Shown here piece after piece: positions 35,301 to 47,382 of a DNA stretch of 64,000 bases. The notes below the pieces were generated by a model. The model was not told the origin of the DNA, searched no databases, and was given only the letters and a program-made list of their open reading frames with translations. Origin of the DNA: Steinernema hermaphroditum (taxonomy: Eukaryota > Nematoda > Chromadorea > Rhabditida > Steinernematidae); NCBI GenBank assembly GCA_030435675.1, contig CM059623.1:12928092-12992091 (forward strand). Direction: 5' to 3'. The position numbers and the translations under genes are program-made. Numbering within the stretch: the stretch's first letter is position 1; each line of letters starts with the position of its first letter.

Positions 35301-37581
35301 GAGCCATTTACATTTAAGACTACTGTACATAATCGAACGCCAAATGTAGGTTTCACTTCCTGGACGGCCACACATAAACAGGAAAGTGACTTTTGGACCT
35401 ACGGCAAATGGATCATCCCCACGGGGAATTTTCAAATGAGCGTCCATCACTTCACTTCCTGACAAAGAGATGCGCCGCCGCTGTTTGTGACGGCGACGGG
35501 GGTGTGGTGCCGGAAGAGGAAAGGAGACGAAGAACCACATCCCGGTCACGGGATGTTCATGTGAGCGTCGTGCAACATGTGATTTCCTGCTGATCGATCA
35601 GACGGCGCGTCGTCGTCGTCGTCGCGATAATCGTGGGCAGTGTAAAGGGAGTGCGACTGCATCTGCTCGCCGGTGCTGAGTGCAAACCACGCCTGTCACG
35701 ATGCACACAGAACGTGAAAAGAACCGTCCGGACGGACAGGTGCACCGACATGGGTGGCTTGAGGATCGAAGTGATCCCGGCGTGGCAAGTCCATGCGAGC
35801 GTCGTAAAGACACGAAGTTGAGATAATTGGTGGTTTGTCGAGACAAACAATACCTGCCATAAACGGGAAAATATTGTCATTTGAGAAGACAAGCGGTGAC
35901 CTAGTTCTAAGTTTGGAAAAGGGCTAATTAGGGCATTCGCTAAGAAGAGTAATTGTGTGCTTTGCTATGAAAAATTGATTATTTTCTCATGTGCTAGGAC
36001 ATCAGCTTTGAGAGGCTTCTTTGTGACAGTGACAGCCACACGCAATGGCCACAATTCATCAATGTATTATTACCATTAGTGACCAGCGGCGTTCGTGGGC
36101 TCTCTGAATAATTCAGCGGCTTTTGAGGCGCACGGCCCTCTGCGCCAGGCACTGGCCAGCGGCATTAGAAGATAATCTCTTGTTGTGCTCGGCCACTCGG
36201 CATGTGCCACTCCGGAACCGTCGACCGCTAATGGCTTGTGTACGCGCTCGGACTGACGAATAACCTACGGCCGCTGATCGGTGACAATCGCTTCTGGAAA
36301 TCTCTCACGTCACCGTTCAAAACACAACAAGTCGCTTCCCGTGAAAGTCGGAGAATCGGCACGGGAATTCGGATGGACAACACGGAAACGACGATCGAAT
36401 GACATTCTGGGAATCACACTTTTCGTCTTCGGTTCCTAAGGGATTTGAGGGGTCTTCTAAGATGATGGGTTCAGGCAGTCACCACACACGCAATGAACAA
36501 GAGTCAATAGATTTCTGACAGCAAATGATAAGATTATATAGACGTGCAGGTTAAATAGCAGTTGGCTGGGTGTTTTCATATAGATATCCAGTTGAATTAC
36601 AAAAAAAAACAGCGCTAACGTGTCGGAGAGGAGCAAATCACGTATCATTTTGGTTTCCTCGATAGCGCACACTAACAAACGCTTACCAATTCTAACATGT
36701 TTTACACAAAAAAGGTGTTGAATGCAGTTTTTAAAAACTCTTTATGTTCAAGGACACAACGTACTAAGAATGCTTAAGAAATGACTCCGAACTTGACATG
36801 AATGCCTTTTAATACAACAAAGGACATTCATACAAAAGCGACATGTAAAAAGCCCACGTAGTTTAAAGAATCACCGATCATAAGGCATAAGAGGATCGGA
36901 ATTTCCGATTGGCTCCCTGTTTCAAGTCTTGTGACACAATAATCTGCACGAAAAACGATATTTTATCGGACGTCAGTTCAGTGTATAAGGCAATCCACAT
37001 TATGAAAGAGTCAGGAACCGTTCGCTCAACTCATTCGGCTAACTTCAGAGAGAGCGAGTAGACAACATGACCGATCACTGAAAGTCATTGATGTCAAAAC
37101 AAATGAAAGAAAGTCATGCGCTTCATGTAACTAAAAACTTTAAGGCCGTCACATGCTCCGCGAGGTAGGTCCTTTTTCATTTGCCACGGGGTTTTTTTTG
37201 CCGTGGAATTTTGCGCCATGGCACATGGGCTTTAAGATTTCTGGTCTTGCCTTGAACACTCGAGACTGCTTAAGTAGGAGAGGATCGAAGAAGATTACGA
37301 AAGAGAGTTCGATTTGAAAGGAATGGTGATTCTTAAGGATTGACCGACTAGTAGAAGAATGTCATATCTGTGGCATCTCACACATACACTAAACAATGTT
37401 TTGTTGTCAGGCATGGTGACTATCTTGAAGAACCACTTACTGGATGACTCAAGCTGAGCCTTCTGGCTTAACCAACTGAATGCTGAGCCCCCTTAGCGAT
37501 CATTTTATCATGTTTAACACGGAGTGCTATCATCCATGTCATGAAACACTCTATCACATGTTTTAAATATACGGCATTAAA
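32338..37581. other. Gene-poor interval upstream of the ULK-like kinase
   Basis: No gene could be supported. A GC-rich block at ~33040-33370 has open frames on several strands (rejected as genes) and may be promoter-like. A short fragment of the dispersed repeat lies at ~37018-37085 (tcaactcattcggct...gagcgagta, shared with 48000-48050). Confidence 0.35.
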
Positions 37582-37583
37582 TA

Positions 37584-38198
37584 CACTGCAGCGCAAAGCT
37601 ATAGGGTCACCCCGCTGTGTTTCTAGCTCTGTCACTTTCCGCAGCTTCCCGGAGAAACCGGCATGCGCATGTGGTAGACCGTCCACAGAAACGCAGGGAA
37701 TGCCACTTTCCCCCGGAAACACATGCACACATTAGGGGGCTACGGCAGGTAGAACTTTCCAGAGTACCGTTTTACCTGTGCAAAATTATAGGGTCACTTC
37801 CGTATTTCGCGTGAATTTCGCTATTTTCCTCGCGTTTTTTTGCCTGTTTTCGTTTAATTTACTTCTATTCAGATGTTTATCGACCGTGCCGCGCGGCACG
37901 AAGCTCTTGGGAGAGGAAAAGGCGGCAATTTCGGCGCTTTACAAGACCACCTCCTCGATTCGTCGGATCGGCTCCGAAGTTCACCGAAACCAGCACGTGG
38001 AGTGCCAATTCTTGCTTCTAGTGAACGTGTAGGGCTCTGTAATAGGGAAGTCGCGCTCGCCGGTCGTAGCTGCGCGCGAGAAGCACTTGATAGCGCGCAT
38101 TGGTTCCATGTCTACGATAGATTGTAAGAGGTTCGTGGAGAATTCTGCAGAATTTGCACTTGAATTGCTGTCGAAGTGCAATGAATCAGGTGTGAAAT
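37584..38198 (+). repeat. Left terminal inverted repeat of the Tc3-type element
   Basis: Near-identical, in reverse complement, to 38580-39191, with only scattered differences (for example one base in the GATGTTTATCG/AGCTGTTTATCG region). The high identity over ~610 bases implies recent formation or gene conversion. Confidence 0.9.
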
Positions 38199-38579
38199 GC
38201 ACGCTGGAACAATGAACGATCGAATGCGCCGTGTTTGACCGCCGCCCAGAAGATGCATCGTTTGGACTACGCCAGAAACAATCTGAGTCGAGTCTGGACA
38301 CAGGTATGCAAATGTGAACTGATGAATGATCTTGATTTTTTCAATTTCAGGTGTTTGTTTCGGATCCGAACAGATGGAACAGCGCTTTCTGGAGTGAAGA
38401 ATACATTTCGGAGTGTTTGGAACGAGAACAACGTCCATTCTGCGGAGGAAACTTCAGCTGTGGAAGCGTACCGATTTGGATCGCGTTCAGTTCGTTTGGG
38501 AAGCTCTGAAGCGCTCCCGTTTCAACGCAAATCGGTTCAAATGATTATCAAAACGTGCTGCGTGACCACTGACTTCCGC

Positions 38580-39191
38580 TTCGCACCCGATTCATTGCAC
38601 TTCGACAGCAATTCAAGTGCAAATTCTGCAGAATTCTCCACGAACCTCTTACAATCTATCGTAGACATGGAACCAATGCGCGCTATCAAGTGCTTCTCGC
38701 GCGCAGCTACGACCGGCTAGCGCGACTTCCCTATTACAGAGCCCTACCCGTTCACTAGAAACAAAAATTGGCACTCCACGTGCTGGTTTCGGTGGACTTC
38801 GGAGCCGATCCGATGAATCGAGGAGGTGGCCTTGTAAAGCGCCGAAATTGCCGCCTTTTCCTCTCCCAAGAGCTTCGTGCCGCGCGGCACGGTCGATAAA
38901 CAGCTGAATAGAAGTAAATTAAACGAAAACAGGCAAAAAAACGCGAGGAAAATAGCGAAATTCACGCGAAATACGGAAGTGACCCTATAATTTTGCACAG
39001 GTAAAACGGTACTCTGGAAAGTTCTACCTGCCGTAGCCCCCTAATGTGTGCATGTGTTTCCGGGGAAAGTGGCATTCCCTGCGTTTCCGTGGACGGTCTA
39101 CCACATGCGCATGCCGGTTTCTCCGGGAAGTTGCGGAAAGTGACAGAGCTAGAAACACAGCGGGGTGACCCTATAGCTTTGCGCTGCAGTG
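38580..39191 (-). repeat. Right terminal inverted repeat of the Tc3-type element
   Basis: Reverse complement of 37584-38198, including an antisense copy of the transposase N-terminal coding segment. The inner boundary falls where the left copy reads CAATGAATCAGGTGTGAA. Confidence 0.9.
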
Positions 39192-39193
39192 TA

Positions 39194-42100
39194 TACCTTA
39201 CTTTTGTAGTCTTGCTAAGATCTCCGAGTATTAGTGATCCAAAAAGGTCATCTGTGGGCAGCGACCAAAGTACGCTTATCAGCATGACTGCGGGAGACAT
39301 ATGATAGCGCAACGAAAAATATCTTTCAGGGCGTCGACGACGTCTTATAAACAGAAAAGCAGTGATAAGGCGATAAGCAGATGGAAGCGTTCAGACTGCG
39401 GCGGAGACTATACACATATGATCCAAAGAAAACATCACCATCCATGACACGATCCATCAAAGCCAAAATTGGTCCAAATTGAAGTCGCAATCAAGTGCGC
39501 TTAGTCGCCCTCTCGCTGCCCTCCGCCGCGCATCGCGGCATCGCACTCACAAACACAGCTGATTGCATAATATATGACGCGCTGACGGCCGACCGTCGGC
39601 GGTCGCCAGAGCGGATCGTTCCCTCTCACTTTGGACGACCAAACATCATTCCGAAAGGGGATCAAAATTGTGATTTTCCGAATCTAATCTAACTCAAACA
39701 AGTCACGGTGACCACAACGCTGAGAGAGGATGTTGACCTTTAGGAGATGAAAGCGTTAATTAATTCTCTGTATACAAAAATAGAATTGTTTACGTGACAC
39801 AGCATCATTTATCCTCTTTTAGAACCGCTTGGCTTCAAGGGACGCGGACCTTTAAGGTTTCAAAGATCTAACAGGCGCTCCACTTTTTAAGGCTTCTGCC
39901 ACCGTATAAATCATTTATTAGGTGACATGTCATCAACTACCGGATTTTATAGCCCGGCCAAAAGGGAACAGATCGCCGCCGCTGCGATGGGGTCGTTATC
40001 CAGCACAACGCAATAAAATTTTATGCGCCCTTTCTTGTGCGTCGCGTTGCCGTCAAGTCAACGGGGACGTAAACAGATGCATGAGGATTTAGTGAGCTTG
40101 AATCCTGGAGGTTTTGAATCCTGTGGGGGATCGAAACATATCTCTACTTTACAAGGGAATCTTTGGAAGTGCCCGTCTTAGATCGAGCAGAAAATTGGTA
40201 CACAAGTAGCTATACAGTATGGCTGTGGCTTGAACACACACACGACCATCGCAAGCAACGTTCAATTGACTAATTCCTGTGTGGTCGAAATGGGTAGACT
40301 CTTGGTTCCTATTTTTCAGTTCTGGGTTTAATTCTCAATTCTCAACCATTCCTCTTTAGTTTTCTCCATTATTACATTGGCAAAACCGATAAAAAATAGA
40401 GATCAGTGACTAGTTCGAGCTTTACCAGTTGAAGTCTAAAAAGGATGACATTTCAAGGCGGCAAATTTAGTCCTATTTTTCTAAGCTTTAGAACAGATCA
40501 GTAATGCCTGTAGATGTAAACATATTCTTCATTTCAAGACCGCCATCCAAAGGTCATCGCCACCACCATTATCCCCAACTATCAAATAAAATTTTACGAC
40601 GCCCTTCTTGCCTGCCGCCACGCATGAACGTAAATACTCATAATTTTCGCCAAATAGTCCAGATGGTTTGTGAAAAAGAAGTGCAGATTATGTTAAGTGC
40701 GCCAGACCTTCTGATTCAAACTGGTATGCGTCAAGGACGCGGGGAGATAAACCGAAGGCGCTTATCGGAAGGTCACGCGTACTTTACATGTGATAAGGAC
40801 ATCAAGGACGCCAGTACCAAGAACACGAATGCTATGAGAAATGGCAATGCTTAATTGGGCGTTTGAGAATGTCGCCGCTCAGAGATTAGCGAACTCCAAA
40901 AAGTCCTCATTAGTCCAATTCCGTTGCGTGATCGATCATTTGAAGGGGTGCGCGTGGGAAAGTGCAAAAAACGGAACGGGAAACTGGGATATTGTTGGAC
41001 ATAAATCACAGAGCGTTTTCGTTCGTTCGAATGGTTGATAGTGCTCGTTGCCACGAGCCAGGTGTGGGTGGGGTAGAGTGTTGAAGATCATATGACTGTT
41101 GCAAAGACGTAACCTCGCCGAAAGATGTACTTCTGCGTAGATGCTTGATATTCTGCGTAGACCCTTGCAAAGCACAGTTCCTTCTACATCGTCGTCGAAC
41201 GGCCAGATTAGGCCATGACCGAAATTGCCGTTTGAAAACCAGACGAAACGAGGGGTATGACGCCCGGTTGTCCAAAATGATGAAGAATGTCAATCTTGTA
41301 ATAAACTGTCGAACCCACACGATGTAGAAATAACGAGATAGGAGTTCTGTTTCACCGATCTCTTGAAGTTGTCACACAAAAAAACTTCACATATTATTTT
41401 CAAAGCAGTTTCCAAATTTTCAAGACATTAGGCCATGCTCTCGCACAGAGTACTTTCATACAATGGTTGCATAACACAGCCTGGTTATTATAAAGCATTT
41501 AAAATTTAAACGGCAAAGAGTCGGTGCGACCACATTTTCTGCTATATCAGCTCTCTAAATTTCAGCTTGATCGATGTATCCGGCTTTTGACCGTTTTCCT
41601 AATAAGACTTAGTGAACCACAACAAAAAAGTGGCGATGTTGACTCAGTCTTTCCAGCTTTCCTTATGACACTTCCTCGTTCCGGCTGGCATGATTCAATT
41701 GCATTCCTGGGCCGTAGAAATAGCGATCGATCAAATGAATCGTGCCAGAGACAGATAGCACGAAGACCTGTGCGAGATTAATGTAAATAATTTGTGTGTT
41801 TTCTTTACCATAAAATAAAATCCAAATCCGAGATCAATCAAATAGTTTGCTTTGCTTCTCTAGATTCACTCAATGTCCACTAAACCACAAATATCTGCGA
41901 GTTTTTCGCGTTCGTCGACGCGACGTTACGCAATTGGGCACTCTCCATGACTCAACACTTCGCTCGCCACCGCCCGTATGTTTTCTTTTCGCAGTGCATG
42001 AAAGGTCAAAAGTGCAAAGGTGCGCTGTGAAGAGCGTGGTGGGAGAGCGCAAACAGTAAACAATTGACTCTAACGACAAGATCACCATAAAGATCTTGAG

Positions 42101-42482
42101 ATCATCTTCACCATAAGTCAAAAAAATATCATCTTCAGGTGAAGGAAACCTGCTTAATCGTTGCTTTTCTAATCGAGCTGATTTCAGTCAAGACCACCGT
42201 CAAGATTTGAATAGACCACCTTACCTTACTTTGTGCACATTATAATTTGTGGCTATTTCGCAGTAGTTATGAGCGGCATAGATATTAGTGGAATGATTGC
42301 GATGACGGTCTTGCAGAGTTCTGTTTCAAAGCCTTTTTTGACATAAACTACAAAATAGAGAATGAATCGGTCAGTGCAGTACAATATGACGTTTTTAGTG
42401 ACTGTTCCGATGAAATCACCTTAAGACACGAAAATGTAAAAGCTCATAAAAAGGTTATCTGTGACCGTTGACACGCACTTTG
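39194..42482. other. Intergenic
   Basis: No gene supported. A sequence at ~39990-40075 (caataaaattttatgcgcccttctt-like) recurs imperfectly at ~40570-40635, suggesting an old local duplication. The remainder shows nothing recognisable. Confidence 0.35.
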
Positions 42483-42489
42483 CTAATTT

Positions 42490-42704
42490 ACCACAAGTTG
42501 AGTTTCTGGTTTTAGAGCATTGGTGAGATCTTTGCGGCGATTGGTCGTCCACTCGCTGTCTCTGAAGTTCGAGGAGTGAATTGAGTGAGCGGCTGCTCTA
42601 GGCAGTCGCTGTTGGTGCAATGATCGTCCCAGCTGCCGCGAGGAGTTAAAGTCGCGATGCAACCCCGAAATCCGAGCTGCCAGGTACTCGATTGACGGTT
42701 TCAC
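42490..42704 (-). repeat. Fragment of dispersed repeat
   Basis: Its reverse complement contains GATCATTGCACCAACAGCGAC, then CGCTCACTCAATTCA and GCGAGTGGACGACC. The same blocks in the same order occur at 47960-48060 and, more diverged, at 57480-57560. Confidence 0.6.
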
Positions 42705-42759
42705 TTCGTCCGCTAGAATGTCCGCTCTTCATCTACAGAAGCCGCTGACAATGCTGCAC

Positions 42760-43146
42760 TTGGTTTTCGATTCTTCCCTACAACCTTTTTTGCTTACGGT
42801 ATCACTCAATTATCACAGGTCAGAGTCCGAACTGCTCGAAACGTAGGTGCTCACCGAAGCTCACGGCACCATCTAAGCTGAATATGGGATCCTTCTCCAC
42901 GCGCCTCCACTGGATTCAAATTCTGCGATACTTCAACGGACGGGACCGCTGATCGCTCGCATATGCTGCAGTACTTAACCAAATTAAAAACGTTAGAATT
43001 AATATGGTGATCGGGCAAAAGGTTATACACTTCTAAAACTGATCTCTTGAAACAATCACCTACGTTTTGAGCAGTTCGGACTCTGACCTGTGATTCTTGA
43101 GTGATACTGTAAGCAAAAAAGCTTGTAAGGAAGAATCGAAAACCAA
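42760..43146. mobile_element. Fold-back/MITE-like element with ~90-base inverted arms
   Basis: Bases 42760-42849 and 43057-43146 are inverted copies (shared outer end TTGGTTTTCGATTCTTCC, inner end AAACGTAGGTG) with a few mismatches, enclosing ~207 unrelated bases. No transposase sequence is present and the target duplication is unclear, so the superfamily is not assigned. Confidence 0.7.
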
Positions 43147-43947
43147 AAGTAATTCTTTGTAGTTATCGCAGAAAAACATCACATACATAAAACACTGTGG
43201 GAAACGTTCACGACAGTTGAGTTCAGCCGGTTTCTACAGAGGCCATCACGAACCTATCGTGAGATACATTAATTCATTCGATGTTCCTATGTTTTATGAC
43301 TAATAGATATGATAAATGTTTTCATAATTTTTTGAGTGTTTTTCGGAGCCGGAAATGAAGGGCTTCCTTATAAGGGACATTGATTAATACAATCAGCTGT
43401 TAGTGTGCTGCAGGAAGGTGATATTTCCATCTGTTCTACAAGTGGTTGCATTTAGGTAAGTTTGATAGCTGATTAAGTTTCGTGCGCAATTCGGAAAGTC
43501 CAGTGGCATATTTTACATCTGAGTGCAGTGGAAGTTGTTCGTATACCCTTTTCATGATCAAGCTAAATGCACAAAGTGCGGTATCCCTGACAACATTCAC
43601 AATGTTTTGAATGGAATTCAGTGTACTCATTTCCTGTTAAATGGAACGGCACAAAGCCGTTTCAACCGTCCTCTTTGGGATTTAGACCATAGGCTCCGGT
43701 TTAGACTCATGTTCTGAACCAGAGCCCTGTAGTCTCGGAGACTTCAATCTTATGCATCTTTTTGGTTAGGAGAAGAAATACAAGAGGGAGGGACTAGTTC
43801 ATCGTATAGATCAAAGATGTTTTATTATTATTTGCACAATGACACGGATTTTTCGATTTGACAACATATGCATTTCAAAAAGCTCGCATTTTCATCGGCC
43901 ATTTTCTGGTACCTGAAACCTTTGCTGTTCAGTTGAGTCATCGAGCA
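43147..43947. other. Intergenic
   Basis: Upstream of the CUB-like gene. A ~45-base block at ~43585-43630 (CCTGACAACATTCACAATGTTTTG-like) recurs at ~55192-55236, so it is a small dispersed repeat. Confidence 0.4.
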
Positions 43948-45213
43948 ATGCAACGGTTTCACATCATCTCGACATTTCTGCTCGTAACAGTTTACTCGCT
44001 TCTTTTCCCTCAACAGGTCGTCGCCTGGCGGACTGAGAACAAACGTAGGTGAAGGACCAGTTTCAGTGGAGAACTTCACTTAGGATGCACTTGTGGACTA
44101 TCCGATGTCACTTTGAGCCGAGCTTGTCAAAAACGGGAATTCGGGCCGAACTACGATGCGTTCGACTTCAAATACTGCTCTGGCTTGAAGTGCACTTGGA
44201 AGGTGTGTGGCCATTAGATAATATCCACTTTATAATCGTGATACAGGTCACTATGCCGCCAAACGCTTTTCTTGCTCTCAATATTCTTGGAGAACTTCGT
44301 CACTTGCACTATCCAGGCAGACTGAGCAGAGACTTTGGTGATTTTCTGAAAGTCACCGACAGCTCGACCCAGGAAGTCCTCTATATGTAAGATTTTACGA
44401 ATGTCATTGAGTATTTCATTCTACTAGGTATGCCTTCCCGTCGTACAAGAAGAAGAGCTACAGCACCAACCTCTATCACTTCTCCAAAAACGTAACTATT
44501 CGTTTCTCCAGCAGCGACTTGGCTCCTTACCAGTATCATGGTGGAATGATTCTTTTCACAGTGACATACGTCTCTTGTAAGTACATAGATCTTATCATTC
44601 CAGCTGACATTGATGACTGGTGGAATCATTGATACATAGAGGCTAAGACATGTCCAATCCTTCTGGATGTAGAACATTGCCAGTTAACAGAGTGTTTATG
44701 TTTATGGTGACTCATTATCAATAGTATGAGCCCACTACTGGTATTATAACGCAGAATAGAGGACACTTTTAAATGTTTATGATGCTACTTGGCAACTTTC
44801 ACAGAAAACTCATTCTAGTGCCTTCCATCGGTAACACAAAGCAGATGTTCAATGCCTGGGATGGTCCAGTGGTCTTTAGAAGAAAGCAGCTCTTCTTCCC
44901 ACTCACCAGCATCACCTTCTCCAAGACACATGAACTCTCCTACCAACGACTCTTCGTGCACCCAGTCAACGAATTTCAGGATAACGGCCGTCGGTCTGAC
45001 GTGATCGTTCTCGATGGGAATCTTATGAAATTCACGAAGTGGACCACTCTGGACGAGCTGAAACGATCCGCGTACCAAGGCGCTCTGCAACGGGAGCGGT
45101 TTCAGCCGTTCACGTCATCCACAGGCGAAATCACCATCATTGCTATGGGGAATCTTCGTGACGTGGTCGGATGGGACGCAGGAGAAGAACAGCTGGTTTT
45201 GTTTTATTTGTAA
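43948..45213 (+). CDS. Secreted CUB-like domain protein
   Basis: Exons 43948-44044, 44084-44202, 44247-44386 and 44428-44576 join in phase, and a last exon starts at about 44805. The protein opens with a signal peptide (MQRFHIISTFLLVTVYSLLF) followed by a Cys-rich stretch (CTCGLSD ... CSGLKCTWKV). It then has a domain whose pattern (CxWxVxxPPNAFLAL ... DFLKVTDSST ... NVTIRFSSSD ... GMILFTVTY) matches the nematode CUB-like family (PF02408). The ~136-residue C-terminal part (KLILVPSIGNTKQ ... GEEQLVLFYL) is the second region usual in these proteins. CUB-like genes in C. elegans are often induced in the intestine by infection or stress. One problem: the junction 44576 to 44805 is out of phase (1+1), and no in-frame middle exon was found. 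Either an exon is missed, the acceptor is wrong, or the gene carries a frameshift. Confidence 0.66.
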
Positions 45214-45404
45214 CATGTATGCTTTTTTGATGCTTAATCAGCTTGTATCTCATGAACATTTTGAACAAATTATTATTGTGCCAAAGATGTGTAATTCACA
45301 ATTACAGAACAGTTAGAGCCTCGCGTTTTTTTTGATTCGAAATGACATACTCCGGAAGATGGTGATGGACACTATACAGATTTACAGATTTTTTTTTACA
45401 GATT

Positions 45405-45670
45405 TATTTTACAATATCATATGCTTACACATAGTTGCACCCAAAGTTATCACCATCTTCGTTCGTAGTTTCTTCTTGTTCTTCTGCCGCGGAGACGATC
45501 CCTTCAAACAATGGAGCTTCGGGCCTGAGCTTCAGACGTTTGCTCTCCTCGGTAGCACCACGATGAGAGATCTTCGGTCCGTGCGAGGTTCTGCCAGCGT
45601 TGAGTTCCTACTGTCCTCACGATGTCGTCCCTCCAGCGTGTCCTCGGTCTTCCCAGCGGGCGTGTGTTCG
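45405..45670 (-). mobile_element. 3' end of an RTE-type retrotransposon, antisense
   Basis: The minus strand encodes RPLGRPRTRWRDDIV, the RTE C-terminal signature, in a frame of ~67 residues. The sequence is similar to 110-425 at the DNA level. It abuts, in opposite orientation, the reverse-transcriptase fragment at 45672. Confidence 0.75.
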
Positions 45671-45671
45671 A

Positions 45672-46355
45672 CTGGAAAGCGTCTTCCGACAACTGAATTG
45701 GAACCAATATGGAATCAACGTCAACGGTACGAAACTCAACAACCTTCGTTTTGCAGATGACATAGCACTAATTTCCAACTCGCAAGAAGAGCTTCAGACG
45801 ATGGTAAACGAGCTCAACGCCATCTCCCGAGGACATGGGCTAAAGATCAACGAGACGAAGACGAAAATCTTGACGAATGAAGAACTCGACATTCGCCTAA
45901 ATGATGTGAGTTTAGAGTGTGTAAAAAGCTTCGTATATTTAGGCCAGGAAGTCCAGATGAGAGACCACAGAAAAGAAGTAGGACGCCGCATCAGCTCCGG
46001 ATGGAATGCGTTCAGGCAACATAAAGTTCTCCTAACTTCCCCATCCGTAGACATGAAATGGAAAAGAAGGCTGTTCGACATGTGCATCCTGCCAACAATG
46101 CTTCATGGATCCGAAACTTGGGCCCTTACCAAGTCAATGAAGAAGAAACTGGCGGCAGCGCAACGACGAATGGAGCGTCGGATGATCGGAGTGAGACTAC
46201 TAGACAGAAGAACAAACGATTGGATTCGAGGAGTGACGAAAGTGAAAGACATCTGCGAAACTGCGATTAAACGGAAGTGGACGTTCGCGTGGAAATTGGC
46301 GAACAACGTCGAAGACCGCGACAAATGGTCCACCCGGATCACGGAATGGATGGAC
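45672..46355 (+). mobile_element. RTE-type reverse transcriptase, C-terminal half
   Basis: An open frame encodes the palm motif LRFADDIALIS (~45748), then KTKILTN, the thumb-region YLGQEVQMRD, KWKRRLFDMCILPTMLHGSETW, and the RTE-specific tail (ERRMIGVRLLDRRTNDWIR ... KWSTRITEWM). The N-terminal endonuclease and the first half of the RT are absent. Uninterrupted for ~225 codons, so inserted fairly recently. The frame continues past 46355 only by chance, into the 3' end of the minus-strand gene at 46441. Confidence 0.85.
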
Positions 46356-46440
46356 ACTATAATATGCTACAATTATAATTTCAATTTTGTACAATGCTGT
46401 GTATATTTAAAACGGACAGTCACAATATATAGCCGATTAA

Positions 46441-46635
46441 TTACACAATTTCTCCATCGAGCAGAGGCTGCCAAACGTCGTCGTCGTCATTCGCGTCCCT
46501 TCGAACATTTACAAAATGCCTGGGGTGGCAGCAGTTGATGAATACTGTAATTCCGCCCACAGCCAGCAGAATGAAGGAGATGGCGAGGCCGATCCACAAG
46601 TAAGTGAAGTCTTCCGTGCCGACGTGGGGATTCAT
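46441..46635 (-). CDS. Small single-pass membrane protein, 64 residues
   Basis: A single-exon minus-strand frame begins MNPHVGTEDFTYLW. It has one strong membrane span (~residues 13-34, WIGLAISFILLAVGGITVF), then a juxtamembrane CC and HPRHF, and a polar acidic tail (DANDDDD) ending DGEIV. The tidy span/tail organisation argues for a real gene although it is short; further exons cannot be excluded. Its start region and ~90 bases of upstream sequence are duplicated at 49416-49515. I do not recognise the family. Confidence 0.58.
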   Translation of the reverse strand: MNPHVGTEDFTYLWIGLAISFILLAVGGITVFINCCHPRHFVNVRRDANDDDDVWQPLLDGEIV

Positions 46636-46948
46636 AATGAGGAACAGTGAATATTGTTGGGAATTACAGGTTTAATAAGTGCAAAGCGATGCAAAATGTA
46701 GTGCGAAATGTGCGAGAGCTTAGGACACTGTTAGAGCAACCTTAAGTTTTTTTCATACCAACAAAAGAAGCGATGCGATCAAATTTACCACATCACAATT
46801 TACATACCACAAATTTACAATATGATGGAGCCAAATAACTAAAAAAAGCGATAACTGAAAGAGATACTCAGAGAACACAGATTCCGCCTGTTAGAGCTGG
46901 CTTACCATTCCTGGAAAAGCTACAAAGCAAGAAGAAAGAAGCGGATAA

Positions 46949-47382
46949 AGGCCCATTTATACTCTGCGCGACACAAAACGCCCTTTTTGGTGTCGCTTAG
47001 CTTGTCTACGTGTGATTATTTAAACAAAACCGAATAAAACTGCACAGTCATGATGTTTTTGGATCGGGCTATCAAACCATCATCAGAAAAAATTTTTTGG
47101 AACATGCCATGTAGGTTATGTTAACTGTCGCTTAGCTTCACGTTGACTGTCGCACAGCTGTGTCGCGGAGCTGCGCGACACAGCTCAAGTTGAAGCTAAG
47201 CGACAGTTAGCTTAACCTACTTAAAGTTAAGCTAAGATTTTTTTCGGATGATGGTTTGATAGCCCGATCCGACAGCATCAGGACTGTGCAGTTTTATTCG
47301 GTTTTGCTTGAATAGTCATACGTAGACAAGCTAAGCGACACCAAAAAGGGCGTTTTGTGTCGCGCAGAGTATAAATGGGCCT
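46949..47382. mobile_element. Palindromic MITE with TAA target duplication (Harbinger-like)
   Basis: The 434-base element starts AGGCCCATTTATACTCTGCG, with the same sequence inverted at its right end, and is flanked by TAA on both sides (46946-46948, 47383-47385). The two halves are inverted copies almost to the centre (~47165), with some indels. A 3-base TAA/TTA duplication and short GGGC/GGCC-type ends fit the PIF/Harbinger superfamily. No coding capacity. Confidence 0.8.

Larger units (their letters stand above)
37584..39191 (+). mobile_element. Tc3-type DNA transposon with very long terminal inverted repeats and broken transposase
   Basis: The element is bounded by TA (37582-37583 and 39192-39193) and begins CACTGCAGCGCAAAGC, with the exact complement at its right end. 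Inverted repeats of ~610 bases run inward to ~38198 and ~38580. Inside the left repeat are Tc3-like N-terminal transposase segments (VPRGTKLLGEEKAAI, then VVAAREKHLIARIGS after an in-frame stop). The unique centre encodes LTAAQKMHRLDYARNN, an intron of ~55 bases, VFVSDPNRW (first catalytic Asp retained) and a CGGNFSCGSVPIWIAF stretch, matching the middle of Tc3 transposase. The second and third catalytic regions are missing. Because the right repeat is an inverted copy of the left, the DNA-binding part is present twice head to head. It is non-autonomous. Confidence 0.87.

Noticed and set aside
40504..40854. 116-residue plus-strand open frame
   Set aside because: No homology or splice context, and its start overlaps an imperfect local repeat of ~39990-40075.
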